From assembly GCF_963678635.1 (NCBI RefSeq), contig NC_087065.1, positions 68,045,374 through 68,109,373 of the forward strand: a stretch of DNA of 64,000 nt. Reading direction: 5' to 3'. The position numbers and the translations under genes were made by a program. The notes under the pieces were generated by a model that searched no databases, was not told where the DNA came from, and saw nothing but the letters and a program-made list of their open reading frames with translations. Positions within the stretch are counted from its first letter, which is position 1, and each line of letters opens with the position of its first letter. This stretch comes from Symsagittifera roscoffensis (Eukaryota > Xenacoelomorpha > Acoela > Convolutidae). Below are positions 28,601 to 32,149 of this stretch, one piece after another.

Positions 28601-29359
28601 GCCAATGAAAAACATTATTTGAAAATCAAAGAGCTTCTCGTGAAATGTTTTTTATTCGAAAATTGAAAAATTTTCAAAACTTTCCAATTATTTTTTTTTC
28701 GGATTTCCTTTTTCCTTAACGCTTTAGAAACTGTCTGTTGGCCATGTATATTTTTGTCAGTTCGATTTTTTTACAACCCGCTGTATTGTAGAGTGATGTC
28801 ACCAGAGGTCATTGATGACATAACGGAGGAAGTTTTGGTGATTTTGAAGCCATACGGAGGTGCACTGCATGTACATGTGGACAAAGACTCACCTCAAGGA
28901 AATATTTTCGTCAAGAGTGTTTCCATAGCTCAAGGAGAAGCAGCAGTGAACGCACTGCACAAGAAAGAATTTTCAGGTAACCATTTTTTATATTATTCTC
29001 AAATGTTCTTTCTTTGTTTTTTTTTCTGTGCATGAGTATTGCTTTCGGTATTATTTACTTCCTTTTGATTATATAGGAAACAGTTATAGTTTTTGGACTA
29101 TTTCTTCTATTACTTTTGACTACAAGCCACATCTGAAGTGATAACAAGACATTTTCTGATAACACTTGTGTATTAGGTATGTATGAGTTCTGTCAAAACC
29201 TTCGTTTTTTCAGGGCGTGAGATAGATGCCGCTTTCATTCAGTTCACAAATTATCACAGTGTCTTTCCGCAGTCAGCTAATGTAAGCAAACCTTTGAAGA
29301 CCAGAAGATCCAGAAGCAGTTCTCCCGCTACGAAGAAATCTCCGAAACATGAACGGTGA
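4590..29359 (+). CDS. RBM39: RBM39/CAPER-alpha-like RNA-binding splicing factor (3' part of gene, six exons)
   Basis: Exons 4590-4691, 6228-6494, 26263-26461, 27317-27521, 28792-28976 and 29214-29359 join in phase and end at a TGA. They encode the second half of RRM1 (RNP1 SKGVAYIEF), the linker block with IPIVVQQSQAEKNR that is diagnostic of RBM39, RRM2 (RNP2 VMVSNL, RNP1 EYGFVF across an intron), the GIELGPTGRISLMAKLA segment, the QCLVLSNMF segment, and a C-terminal UHM-type RRM. RBM39 acts in the nucleus in 3' splice-site recognition with U2AF-like partners and as a transcription coactivator. The RS-rich N-terminus and start of RRM1 lie upstream, outside the window or unrecognised. The C-terminus has an extra SRSSSPATKKSPKHER tail absent from the vertebrate protein. 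A Polinton sits in the third intron of this set. Confidence 0.92.
4803..5518. mobile_element. Long palindromic MITE (about 716 bp) in the RBM39 intron
   Basis: The left end CAGCGCTGATATAAATTAAC and the reverse complement of the right end CAGTGCTGATTTAAATTATA match. The similarity continues inward for about 270 bp: GGGTTAAGAT, GAAGAGAACAAAA, CACCAGAATTA and TTCGAAATTCGCAGCCAA all recur inverted. The centre (about 5100-5220) is not repeated. No target duplication was convincing. No coding capacity, so a non-autonomous fold-back element. A diverged half copy ending with the same TTAAATCAGCACTG is at 44680-44925. Confidence 0.75.
5519..6227. other. Intron sequence, nothing recognised
   Basis: RBM39-like intron between the palindromic element and the exon at 6228. 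No open frame, repeat or structured element stood out. Confidence 0.5.
6228..6494 (+). CDS. RBM39: RBM39-like exon (end of RRM1, linker, start of RRM2)
   Basis: 89 codons, phase 0 at both ends; acceptor TGTTTAG, donor TTT|GTGAGT. Contains SGRKILGIPIVVQQSQAEKNR-type text (family hallmark) and the RNP2 strand VMVSNL of RRM2. It stops inside RNP1 of RRM2. Confidence 0.92.
6741..6746. repeat. Left 6-bp target-site duplication of the Polinton
   Basis: CACACC immediately before the AGTAGTATGC terminus. The identical hexamer follows the other terminus at 25493-25498. Six base pairs is the usual Polinton target duplication length. Confidence 0.93.
6747..6956. repeat. Polinton left terminal inverted repeat (210 bp)
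   Basis: The first 19 bases are the exact reverse complement of the right end. It contains an 11-G run and several copies of a GGTCACCATGTA word in a subterminal array. It ends at ...GAACGTTGTGG (6956), where similarity to the right arm stops. Confidence 0.93.
6957..7296. other. Polinton left subterminal non-coding DNA
   Basis: 340 bp between the inverted repeat and the 3' end of the polymerase gene. AT-rich, no open frame; probably the 3' flank (polyadenylation region) of the leftward polymerase transcript. Confidence 0.5.
7297..12390 (-). CDS. polB: Polinton protein-primed family B DNA polymerase (two exons)
   Basis: Coding parts 8649-12390 and 7297-8030 on the minus strand give about 1,491 residues. 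Residues 1-86 hold three C2H2-type zinc fingers (CNFC..H..H, CNEC..H..H, CDYC..H..H). The proofreading exonuclease has DFES near residue 492, GHNIQNYD near 632 and YLKCDTLLL near 800. A DHCHFSGKFLGWAHEKCN metal-site block, usual in Polinton polymerases, lies between the first two. The polymerase has DANNLYGG (motif A, near 900), NNCAYGKTCE (motif B, near 1077) and YSDTDSLLY (motif C, near 1168). The second exon holds the conserved tail DDKRYILDDG.QTLPYGH, followed by a long acidic region. The split is best explained by an intron 8031-8648 (donor G|GTAATT, acceptor TTTATAG). It replicates the element DNA from protein-primed ends. All catalytic acidic residues are present. Confidence 0.95.
8031..8648 (-). 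other. Putative intron in the Polinton polymerase gene
   Basis: 618 bp separate the end of the main polymerase frame (after KPKLYSILSR) from the conserved C-terminal block (KLSAKGVSKAAQKML). GT at 8648-8647 and AG at 8032-8031 (minus strand) keep the frame, phase 1. On the sense strand much of it is T-rich, which suits a long pyrimidine tract. It contains a minisatellite (8351-8560). Confidence 0.65.
8351..8560. repeat. TCGCCCACA(A)n minisatellite
   Basis: About ten imperfect units of [T]CGCCCACA followed by 6-16 A. Two of the first units read GTCCACA and GTCCGCA instead. Flanking DNA (8220-8350) is A/T homopolymer-rich. The open frames across it are low-complexity artefacts. Confidence 0.85.
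12391..14029. other. AT-rich Polinton non-coding region
   Basis: About 1.6 kb between the polymerase start and the next leftward gene. It consists mainly of A and T runs with no usable open frame. It should hold the polymerase promoter (right end) and the 3' flank of the gene at 14030. Two direct AATTTGAATT-type words near 12540-12580 are the only local repeats noticed. Confidence 0.5.
14030..14695 (-). CDS. Polinton protein of unknown function with a nuclear localisation signal
   Basis: 221 residues, ATG at 14695. I do not recognise the family. The N-terminal half (to about residue 130) looks globular, with mixed strands and helices (CHIIAGYSNYERTIFYETVHG). The C-terminal third is Pro/Ser-rich and low complexity, then ends with PKKKRKLTTLEKAQEYLDLI, an SV40-type basic nuclear signal followed by a short helix. 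It is the second leftward gene, sharing the divergent control region 14696-15151 with the rightward block. A nuclear regulatory or scaffold role fits but is inferred only. Confidence 0.75.
   Translation of the reverse strand: MSFSSNFSSKMPCHIIAGYSNYERTIFYETVHGNFVAIINEEKSFNSDEWTCTHHVMIPKNFLHLFSKLSLKNSKKDEELNIKYLSYLTNSGKYTDPDEPLALQVDISTLSKPVKKILYKYDCDVTPMCENQLEYFEEIEFFDRLWGMEQIESPSVVTPKADPSPVVSPWLDEPGCSTPKRTPVATVSNHMENLTPSLCLAPKKKRKLTTLEKAQEYLDLI
14696..15151. promoter_or_regulatory. Divergent promoter region of the Polinton
   Basis: 456 bp between the start of the leftward gene (14695) and the first rightward ATG (15152). It has TATA-like words on the rightward strand (GCGATATAAATT at 15013-15024 and GTATATAAATT at 15032-15042). 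No open frame. Inferred from layout, not from a known motif set. Confidence 0.5.
15152..15523 (+). CDS. Small Polinton protein, possible PC4-like ssDNA-binding fold
   Basis: 123 residues, first gene of the rightward block. Residues 14-75 alternate short strands and turns: DFGDCYFDISENSKRLVRA, then TGTYVFLKVF, then a helix SSEEFSKLL. This order resembles PC4/Sub1-type proteins (four strands then a helix), which bind single-stranded DNA. The match is by eye and weak. The C-terminal 45 residues are basic and Ser/Lys-rich (SNCKRARKSQ). It ends 14 bases before the next ATG, consistent with one transcription block. Confidence 0.65.
   Translation: MNKTKTSTTADADKDFGDCYFDISENSKRLVRATLKTYDQTGTYVFLKVFKKAAEGAEFECVQRLSLSSEEFSKLLKSGKSIRAQTSEISDTVENKDKPQSNCKRARKSQLSSNTKDFKHDPN
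15538..16325 (+). pseudogene. Polinton HUH-like protein, frame change in the middle
   Basis: The first frame (15538 to about 15947) encodes a compact N-terminal domain of about 137 residues. It has a strand FKFVIT (22-27), an HYHILIQ strand with His60-x-His62, and later TYSAK (Tyr118-x-x-Lys121). This order (strand, His-hydrophobic-His, then Tyr-x-x-Lys) is that of HUH endonucleases such as Rep proteins. The Ser/Lys-rich linker and helical C-terminal region (LKRFESLINGPHSAAFCKIMDIL) continue in another frame, open from about 15950 to 16325. The change occurs at the five-A run 15943-15947, so the gene is broken or carries a sequence error. If HUH is right, it would nick DNA; otherwise it is an unassigned Polinton protein. 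Confidence 0.6.
16377..16784 (+). CDS. Polinton hypothetical protein (HDAAG motif)
   Basis: 135 residues from the ATG at 16377 (an earlier in-frame non-ATG extension is unlikely to be used). Not recognised. It looks like a compact, mostly helical domain with FQYFLATCLYLDAD near residue 30 and a conserved-looking LHDAAGYLQEKN..GPGYTYVLP segment near residues 78-103, ending with a hydrophobic helix. His and Asp in LRIHAILHDAAG could be functional. It sits in the rightward block between the HUH-like and the DEDD-like genes. Confidence 0.65.
   Translation: MISTFDLKLIHEIFIDLKSQYPDKSVRFQYFLATCLYLDADINLDFVLKNRPYGGLIGIDNSSLDKHLKHFKFLRIHAILHDAAGYLQEKNHTGPGYTYVLPCPIKNCYLGHVTGIAFCLFLKAFKPKLFRLLEC
16794..17381 (+). 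CDS. Polinton DEDD/RNase H-fold-like protein
   Basis: 195 residues from the ATG at 16794. The start LIILDIEGF (Asp20-x-Glu22) resembles the first motif of DEDD 3'-5' exonucleases. It is followed by a IKELSVCS strand, an HGLRWDEG segment near 75, AKGTQKSVLLAEYL near 105 and NLEDFGCPKIEQL near 125, then C..H pairs (CKRHSHLLPSH) near 145. This order is common in repetitive-element proteins of invertebrate genomes and looks like a degenerate nuclease fold. The other two catalytic Asp residues could not be placed with confidence, so nuclease activity is inferred. Its stop overlaps the next ATG at 17374. Confidence 0.7.
   Translation: MLTQRKKTKKLFFNHLIILDIEGFKCGKKPLIIKELSVCSANTIDTIHFLPPVQFNNLSKEEKKAYNWVSKFLHGLRWDEGEYPYSYLDQIFDSIRLRNPNSHFFAKGTQKSVLLAEYLKLPVTNLEDFGCPKIEQLLGQEKHICKRHSHLLPSHQLLKHCTRRKSKVFFDWLQNELSNDANNLISKFGGLRFND
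17374..17661 (+). CDS. Small Polinton hypothetical protein
   Basis: 95 residues from an ATG at 17374, overlapping the end of the previous gene by 8 bases. The middle (IKVTLTRTGILDCRGKPLLQKLEQITLNDIEIDNLRKFF) looks folded, with strands then a helix. Its last third overlaps the start of the next gene in another frame and is probably less constrained. Function unknown. The tight spacing supports it as real. Confidence 0.5.
   Translation: MTNQSPENNLTPRIKVTLTRTGILDCRGKPLLQKLEQITLNDIEIDNLRKFFTVLDYFHLYNVQTPGISPVNSVVQSQPGRAATSAGREKTNSFA
17558..17857 (+). CDS. Small Polinton protein, paralogue of the next gene
   Basis: 99 residues from ATG 17558 (MSRLQEF...). It resembles the next gene along its length: LPAELKELVKTDNVEEI aligns with LPKELLDEISTGNVEKI, and AAHFVVKFKSN with IARYIIKYKPN. 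Both start with MS-x-L and are 98-99 residues long, so they look like a tandem duplication that has diverged. No family recognised. An AATAAA at about 17897 follows it. Confidence 0.65.
   Translation: MSRLQEFRQSIPLFNLNLEGLQPQLGERRQIHLHDHQLPAELKELVKTDNVEEIHLIQATIRVAAHFVVKFKSNCNHDKFTKYEFFFIERGVDLPVEPK
17960..18256 (+). CDS. Small Polinton protein, paralogue of the previous gene
   Basis: 98 residues, ATG at 17960, 102 bases after the end of its paralogue. It has LPKELLDEISTGNVEKIV (residues about 29-46) and ARYIIKYKPNGN. The C-terminus is basic (RNKQKKSSGKHG). Its end overlaps the start of the next gene (18246) by 11 bases. Unknown function, probably one structural unit shared by the pair. Confidence 0.65.
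   Translation: MSCLKIQNFKKIFLPKENTQNVSLTGENLPKELLDEISTGNVEKIVRILLTDKNIARYIIKYKPNGNRSERKKGDWYAVVTINLDRNKQKKSSGKHGN
18246..18535 (+). pseudogene. Small Polinton membrane protein, frame change
   Basis: The N-terminal part (ATG 18246; acidic, then SLPSAEVVF) and the C-terminal part lie in different frames that switch at the T run 18387-18390. The C-terminal frame has a hydrophobic segment (VCFIFILLSLSI), then SCDETAIWLSILSS, and ends VGYMLPNPKL with a stop at 18533-18535. A small protein with one membrane span and a terminal GYxLPNP motif, placed just before the ATPase, is a recurrent feature of animal Polintons as I remember them. Its stop lies 2 bases before the ATPase ATG. Role unknown. Confidence 0.65.
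18538..19230 (+). CDS. Polinton FtsK/HerA-type genome-packaging ATPase
   Basis: 230 residues from ATG 18538. The start was chosen because the upstream small gene ends at 18535 and the Walker A strand follows at once. Walker A is SGPSGSGKTD (about residues 16-25); Walker B is CMIVFDDT (about 82-89). A sensor-like HVIYVKHNLFQQ and a SRTIDLNTTHLILFKSPRD segment follow, as in the A32-like ATPases of Polintons, virophages and large DNA viruses. It would pump DNA into capsids. The length is normal for the family and the frame is intact. Confidence 0.93.
   Translation: MNKIISTKDRLFMSVSGPSGSGKTDLIFQMLLKGTFYPSYNKIFYFYLHDQPKYRSFVSHNKFDIEFIKLSSFEIVNNLRDCMIVFDDTCEEIFNEKDFVKLATAGRHKNVHVIYVKHNLFQQSKQSRTIDLNTTHLILFKSPRDIQQIDYLGRQLNNAKFLRHAYQLATKEDFGHLLIDLDPKTSECLRYSSNIVPPSPTIFYLPSSKAVITSLENERERIMYIEANAQ
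19187..19477 (+). CDS. Conserved small Polinton protein after the ATPase
   Basis: 96 residues from ATG 19187, overlapping the ATPase end by 44 bases in another frame. It has a helix ILKQMLNSRH, then ADSNFIRFLCDCFVNVFLGHVP, then a basic KIPFGKIV...REKRKVLANN region and a short C-terminal ESCYIYL. A protein of this size and pattern (helix, ADxxxI..LC.C..N...G.V, then KR-rich helix) directly after the ATPase is typical of animal Mavericks. No biochemical role is known to me; a structural or capsid-associated role is a guess. Confidence 0.75.
   Translation: MKEKELCILKQMLNSRHCRSILTEADSNFIRFLCDCFVNVFLGHVPANKSFIESKKIPFGKIVDPKFSIREKRKVLANNISLVKSIGESCYIYLKN
19488..20373 (+). pseudogene. Polinton hypothetical protein, frame change at an A run
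   Basis: The first frame (ATG 19488 to the stop at 19784) begins MYAEEFILIPRKTY and is Pro/Asn-rich. The second frame continues to 20373 with VFRKVMESIQELLEANKLERANIVLKQL, LTLDVDGYVLIQGKP and LKELNLDPSLVSNTYAKQIL, followed by a Ser/Lys-rich and Asp-rich tail. A single protein of this pattern (short ILIP start, linker, helical region, DxxGxxxxxGKP) normally follows the previous gene in Mavericks. The frames switch at the seven-A run 19774-19780. Function unknown. Confidence 0.7.
20288..21305 (+). pseudogene. Polinton retrovirus-type integrase, frame change before the last catalytic residue
   Basis: The likely start is one of the ATGs at 20288, 20297 or 20309, overlapping the previous gene by up to 86 bases. 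An N-terminal domain (LYTKGPAAFGSVKNL...SPKKVRNFLRSQ) precedes the DDE core. The first Asp is in IWSLDLAYVD, the second in WVDKGTEFKG; both are in the first frame. The catalytic Glu (FAERNIRSLK) and the C-terminal SH3-like domain (FYVGDYVRI...GKFYEKEL) are in the second frame, open to 21305. The frames switch at a nine-A run, 20838-20846. Integrases of this kind insert the element and make the 6-bp duplication. As assembled, the enzyme would lose its Glu. Confidence 0.9.
21295..22164 (+). CDS. Polinton minor capsid protein (penton-like)
   Basis: 289 residues from ATG 21295, overlapping the integrase end by 11 bases. Near the start, PGNTLASFRNF followed by GDWRVALSEIIFP is the typical opening of Polinton penton-type jelly-roll proteins. 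The end RTETGRLVPFAGTGKVVLTLKFKR is the equally typical last strands. Pentamers of such proteins occupy the capsid vertices in related viruses. The frame is intact and of normal length, and it stands in the usual place between integrase and major capsid genes. Confidence 0.9.
   Translation: MGSDEFTVHLISTASMDYFPGNTLASFRNFCKEEIALDGDWRVALSEIIFPTKLNNVTDEEFTYFRASEVVASKSNAGNRNTISRPYYGEKVFIKSGEYTFIEQLINEIKTKLKDKIHFDASPQEITNSMSIWMNANEGISFPSPQIPSLLGYNAKLDENGEYHIGYKMIPSFDASYEGNELYESHFPYDLSSGTSLIFVYIDIIQYQTVGDAKAPLLRVIDSNRRIKNGSACSIEPNHRKNFTNLDYKKLFTSSVQSISVQLRTETGRLVPFAGTGKVVLTLKFKRFD
22171..22593 (+). CDS. Basic Polinton structural protein (core-like)
   Basis: 140 residues, 6 bases after the penton gene and overlapping the major capsid gene by 11. 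Residues 22-45 are Gly/Ala-rich and mildly hydrophobic (GSGFGALAAGIGRVAIPFARRV). Residues 70-130 are strongly Arg/Lys-rich (GGGRRRRRKTP, RRRRSVGARKRKTTIRRK). A protein of this make-up is regularly found between penton and major capsid genes of Polintons and is compared with adenovirus core or membrane-lytic proteins. DNA condensation or membrane interaction is inferred from composition only. Confidence 0.8.
   Translation: MEQYYAKQASLPHFSGHYRQRGSGFGALAAGIGRVAIPFARRVILPAAKKLGRELLMSAAPELIDVAMKKKSPKQALKNTVTKTARKQLGGGRRRRRKTPMNGLRRRRSVGARKRKTTIRRKTRPVRSRADFFSNIKNDR
22583..23890 (+). CDS. Polinton major capsid protein (double jelly-roll)
   Basis: 435 residues, intact. The start SLDLFEKQPLLITFENAF and the MLEFEITGDRNNFVDLQKIYLEI block are hallmarks of Polinton major capsid proteins, as are YSLFSDCTLSANG and REIWFYGP..VDFF. 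The C-terminal half has the second jelly-roll (ALNTNNAFLGTNRTNPFHYQKF, SVSLDLQFSNALTANLEIFVWG). Trimers of such proteins form hexon-like capsomers in virophages and related viruses. It ends 2 bases before the protease ATG. Confidence 0.93.
   Translation: MIANLLPNEATHSSLDLFEKQPLLITFENAFDQKIGPVYSPNGPMLEFEITGDRNNFVDLQKIYLEIRCKVTQSSGADLRYDNTDPTVSDSPFLVNNSLYSLFSDCTLSANGLKISNANSNFAHKSFIGTEVSNSKGAKDSWLKCQGYRFENNPAAIDAADFTSQRELVRESREIWFYGPAGVDFFTCDKHLLSGVTLRLSYRRSHEDFLIISEDAAKHYKLQILEANLYVRKMTVTDHVLSAIESTLLKTPANYPYQEEITKTFLATAGQRSWQQEDIFAREPVRQIIIALNTNNAFLGTNRTNPFHYQKFGLEQVTLRRNGLPIASTPISTQDHKRLFFNTLSALGLLHCGLGITLDNYQQHFIMCFDLTSTQQAAHDFLHPELTNCSVSLDLQFSNALTANLEIFVWGIRSSNVFITSDRKVTKNVLPISTV
23893..24339 (+). 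CDS. Polinton adenain-like cysteine protease
   Basis: 148 residues from ATG 23893. The catalytic set is visible: His52 in GTHWIVI, Asp67 in FADPLG, Gln100 in FPMQ and Cys107 in MCGSFC. The seven-residue spacing from Gln to Cys matches adenain. Ulp1/adenain-type proteases mature capsid and core proteins in related viruses. It is the last gene of the rightward block; the frame is intact. Confidence 0.93.
   Translation: MDEIQLQDLIQNCKHLKYKFFGVFAADNFPPHIPNNIFMIVNTSKSDSPGTHWIVICNRRNVLYFADPLGLPLWQYTNLYKRLNENFHQVTELMTNFPMQDSNSTMCGSFCIYIAHLIFDKNFNGDASDFVYITDHVLKRFLTHMLTH
24340..25234. other. Polinton right non-coding region
   Basis: About 900 bp between the protease stop and the right inverted repeat. 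The first part should hold the 3' flank of the rightward transcripts. A tRNA-like sequence lies at 24528-24612 on the minus strand. 24700-25230 shows nothing beyond AT-rich DNA and one short GC-rich spot (GGCGGCCGCCGC) near 24987. Confidence 0.5.
24528..24612 (-). repeat. tRNA-like SINE head inside the Polinton
   Basis: On the minus strand the text GCGCTCGACTCTCAGCCGAA followed by AGGCGGCGTTTCGAAACCCG has the look of a tRNA anticodon arm, variable loop and T arm (box B-like GTTTCGAAAC). The T stem does not pair perfectly, so it is more likely a tRNA-derived SINE head than a functional tRNA. A similar CTCTCAATCGAAAGG segment is in the element at 63838. Confidence 0.45.
25235..25492. repeat. 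Polinton right terminal inverted repeat (258 bp)
   Basis: Reverse complement of the left repeat, from CCACAACGTTC at 25235 to CTACT at 25492. It is 48 bp longer than the left arm: it has one extra copy of a 51-bp subterminal unit (unit starts at 25291 and 25342) and three fewer bases in the G/C run. Confidence 0.93.
25493..25498. repeat. Right 6-bp target-site duplication of the Polinton
   Basis: CACACC directly after the terminal ...TACTACT, identical to 6741-6746. Confidence 0.93.
25499..26262. other. RBM39 intron right of the Polinton
   Basis: Non-coding. It has a 14-C run near 25858-25871 preceded by GGGTATTGCAACCGGGTA-like text that recurs at 29823-29850, and a SINE-tail hairpin fragment at 26055-26092. 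Confidence 0.5.
26263..26461 (+). CDS. RBM39: RBM39-like exon (rest of RRM2)
   Basis: Begins phase 0 after TTTTCAG and ends phase 1 before GTGGGT. Encodes the last part of RRM2 (AISQLNGFTLVGRKLRVSLV) and the RRGIELGPTGRISLMAKLA linker, close to the human ERTGIDLGTTGRLQLMARLA block. Confidence 0.92.
26462..27316. other. RBM39 intron, nothing recognised
   Basis: AT-rich intron. The only local repeat seen is TTGAAATGACAACTTGAAAA / TTGAAATGGCAACTTGAACT near 27160-27225. Confidence 0.45.
27317..27521 (+). CDS. RBM39: RBM39-like exon (linker to UHM)
   Basis: 205 nt; acceptor ATTCCAG, donor CT|GTGAGT (phase 1 in, phase 2 out). Encodes CGMDIPDSAKNIL, a Gly/Ala/Pro-rich linker and the QCLVLSNMF motif that opens the UHM domain. 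Confidence 0.9.
27522..28791. other. RBM39 intron with dispersed repeat copies
   Basis: 27530-27700 matches the 5' part and 28360-28752 the 3' part of the 400-bp repeat family. The middle shows no feature. Confidence 0.5.
28360..28752 (+). repeat. Dispersed 400-bp repeat family, copy 2
   Basis: Carries AAGGTCACGAAAAACGTGAT followed by CGACTTCTAGTTTCGAAA, and the 3' end AAACTGTCTGTTGGCCATGT. It ends about 40 bases before an RBM39-like exon. Confidence 0.7.
28792..28976 (+). CDS. RBM39: RBM39-like exon (UHM domain core)
   Basis: Acceptor TATTGTAG, donor CAG|GTAACC. Encodes DDITEEVLVILKPYGGALHVHVDK and a GNIFVK strand, matching the UHM of RBM39. At the loop where UHM proteins have Arg-x-Phe, the sequence reads Lys-Glu-Phe. 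Confidence 0.9.
29214..29359 (+). CDS. RBM39: RBM39-like terminal exon
   Basis: Acceptor TTTTTTCAG. Encodes the last UHM strand (GREIDAAFIQF, YHSVFPQSAN) and a basic Ser/Arg-rich tail, ending with TGA at 29357-29359. Confidence 0.88.
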
Positions 29360-29912
29360 CATCATCCTTCTACTTTGAAAACTTTTCGTTTGCTCTGATG
29401 TTAATTTTACTCATGCTTGTTGCATAATGAACAATCTAAATAACTTGATGCGTTTTCATAAATATACGTTTGAATGGTAGTGGTCTTTATTTTTAAATGT
29501 CAATGAAAAGTGAGAGTGCTAGCTTACTAAGTTCGTGTTTTTTTCGTGAGTGAGTTTTGTTTGAATTTTTTGCGCTTATTTTTAATAGTTACCGAACTTT
29601 GCGAATTTTAAATCATGTGTCAAATGGTTTCGTTGGAGAATTTTTTCTTTCTCATTATTCCAAGGTTGCTCTCTTCAAAACAAAACTGATTAAAATTTTA
29701 ATTAGAAAAACGAGTGTATAAATTACCAGGGAATGAAAAAATAAACTATCGAAACATTTTCTTATTTTGGATTAAGTTTTGACTTAAGTTTCAATTCTAA
29801 AGATTTTTGCCCTTGCGATAAGCAAGGTTGCAACGGGGTACTAGACTTTTCCGTAAATAACTTCGTTCACAGAATGGTCAGTGAAAACGCCCCCCCCCCC
29901 CCCCCCCCCCCT
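29360..29912. other. 3' flank of the RBM39-like gene
   Basis: Probable 3' UTR and downstream DNA. Ends in an unusually long C run (about 22 C at 29890-29911) that abuts the small element starting at 29913. Confidence 0.45.
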
Positions 29913-30248
29913 CAGGGATTCGACCCTCTTGGTACTTTTTAAGAAATCCATTTTTGGCAGATCGACCCTAAAATTTTTCTAAAGGCGCCTTGGGCGCCAA
30001 TATATACTCAGTTTGAGAAGAAGCGCGCGCCAAAAAAAACGCAATTTTTCTCTTAAAATTTTCTAAAAACTGCCCATTAACGGCTTTTTTGACCTGTTTT
30101 TCAAAACTTTGCCTCCGGCGCGAAAATTGGGCCAAAACAGCGTCTTTTTAGTGCTTTAGGAGAGCTGGGAAGGTCGCCAAAATTTTCGAAAGATTTTTTG
30201 AAAATCCGCCCCCCCCCCCCCTCGAGAAAATCCTAGATCCGCCCCCTG
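29913..30248. mobile_element. Small DNA-transposon-like element with CAGGGGCGGATC-type ends, copy A
   Basis: The left end CAGGGATTCGACCC and the right end ATCCTAGATCCGCCCCCTG are loosely inverted, a pattern typical of non-autonomous DNA transposons with CAGGGGCGGAT termini. An internal GGCGCCTTGGGCGCC is a perfect palindrome. Copy B at 46884-47126 shares the layout, including the GCGCCAATAT word. Confidence 0.55.
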
Positions 30249-31084
30249 AATGTACCGTACCGCCTACATCTAACATGCGCCGCTTATATAGGGTTCGTGA
30301 TTGTTTTGTATGTGGTGATTTCTTGTAAGGTGATTTTTTTTCTGAATAGTTTTGGATAATTTTCAGCTTATTGGTCGTCGGCCTTAATTCTTTCGGCTTA
30401 TTTACCCTATGCATTTTCTTTTAGTTCCTTCCTTTTTGCCTTTCCAGATCTTCTTTTTGCCGTTTCCCACTTGCGTTTGCGAAGTGCAGCTTCCTTGTTG
30501 TGTCGAAAGCTCAAAATCAACTCGGACAGTCTTTTGAAAGAATGAAAATTCTTACAGTATTCTAATGGCAAGTTCGTTATTATAACATACTGAAAAAGTG
30601 TTTAAAAAAAAACAGTTTTAAAAAAGTGAGCTTTTCATTTTTTTTTCATAGGGTTAGATTTTTCGAAATTTCACTGGCTAATTTATGAGTGAATTGCTGT
30701 CTTAAGCTAATTGTTTTTGGCGAAAATAGTTGAAATCATGAGGATATGCGCAATTTTCCCAGTATGTTTTTTTTTGTCAACTGGTGTATTATATTGGTTC
30801 AAGGGCTTTGTAGTCTATATACCGTTCAACAATAACCGTTTTTATAAAATGCAGTTAAGATTAGGAAGCCTAAATGCCATCAAATCAGGAAGTTCTCGAA
30901 AAAAAGATATCTGCTCATAACTTTGGGAATTTATCGTTTTAAAATTCGAAGGTTATTGAGAGTAATGAATGTTGTGAATACTCTTATATAGGTCTTAATA
31001 CTCTTATATAAGTCTTAAAATCTTGATGCACGTAGGAATGATGCATTTTTTTAGTTCAATTGAAATTCATAGTATTATGAGTTA
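30249..31084. other. Intergenic DNA, nothing firm
   Basis: No gene. 30950-31080 resembles the 5' part of the 400-bp repeat family, with an ACTCTTATATAGGTCTTAAT word present twice. Confidence 0.45.
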
Positions 31085-31250
31085 TTATGAGATTCACGGC
31101 TACCGTTGGTGCGTGAGTCTCATAATCTCTGGGTTACAGATCGAATCCTAGAGGTAGCCGAATTTTTACTAATTCGAGGCTTATTTCTACTTTTTTTATT
31201 GCTCTTTATCGAGCTGCTTTTGTTCGGCTAAGTTTCCTCAGCAGGCATTT
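31085..31250 (+). repeat. tRNA-derived SINE
   Basis: A head with a box A-like GGTGCGTGAGTCTC and a box B-like GATCGAATCC is followed by a body reading TTCGAGGCTTATTTCTACTT and ATTGCTCTTTATCGAGCTGC. The same body follows other tRNA-like heads at 39226, 47643 and 56785. Confidence 0.6.
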
Positions 31251-32149
31251 TTCTTGATGATTCAGCTGTTTTACACAGAAACTATATCCAATTTTTTTAA
31301 CAAGGTTTTTATGCTTGTTCTTTGCAAATGGAAAGAGCTTTGAGGGGATAATTACAATTTCGAGAGCTAATGTCTTGTAATCGGGAACTAGACAATTTTT
31401 TCATAATACTTTCTTACAAATCTGTAAGAAACGTGATGTTTCCAAAAGGTATAAGTAATGTTATAAACAGTTCTTTTAACAATATTCTTACTGCATTTTG
31501 TAAGTTATTCTTAATAAAACTTTTTTGAATGAAACAGATTAAAAATAACCCAGTTTTGTTTTGCTTTCGTTCTTTTTTTGGGCTCGTTTTCCGTTTTTTT
31601 AATTAATTGCTATCTACAAGAAATTGAACTGTGTTTTGGTATTGACTCTGAACAAATTCCAGGATCCTTGTTTTGGTCTATAGATAACACAACACGATTT
31701 TGCCTTTGCACAGGTAGGTTTGTTGTTCTAAATCTTTTTATACGTTTTTTTATTATAAATTTTTGGCTTGTTTTGTCGGCTTGGTCAATTTATTTGTCTA
31801 TAATTTATGGTGCTTTCCTCCTCGGTTTACAATTTGTTTTTTGAAACATCCGTTGTAAAAATTATTTGAAAAAATTGTTTATTTTCCCGGTTTGCATGAA
31901 TTCTGATTCTTCATAACTCTATGGACCATGTTTCTATAGGATTGTTTGATTTGGTTTGAGCACGGTTTTCAAATGCGCTTTACGCTTTCTAAGAGCAAAT
32001 ATTGCTCTGAATAACAACAGACCAAATTTCGCAAAATTGTAGCTTAAGAATTTGATTTGCCAAAATTTTATAAAATTTTTGAAGCGTTGCTTGCTTTTGA
32101 ACAAATAACGCTTGCCTTTGAACCAAATTATGGAATATCTCAAACAGAA
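31251..32149. other. Intergenic DNA, nothing recognised
   Basis: AT-rich. An 88-codon open frame (31578-31844) is hydrophobic but starts and ends without splice or family support and is not called. Confidence 0.4.

Noticed and set aside
30148-30414. Minus-strand 88-codon frame with a Gly-rich GGGSRIFSRGGGGG segment
   Set aside because: The Gly-rich part is the translation of the C run and end of a CAGGGGCGGAT-type element.
31578-31844. Hydrophobic 88-codon frame on the plus strand
   Set aside because: T-rich intergenic DNA easily gives Phe/Leu-rich frames; there is no family, splice or neighbour support.
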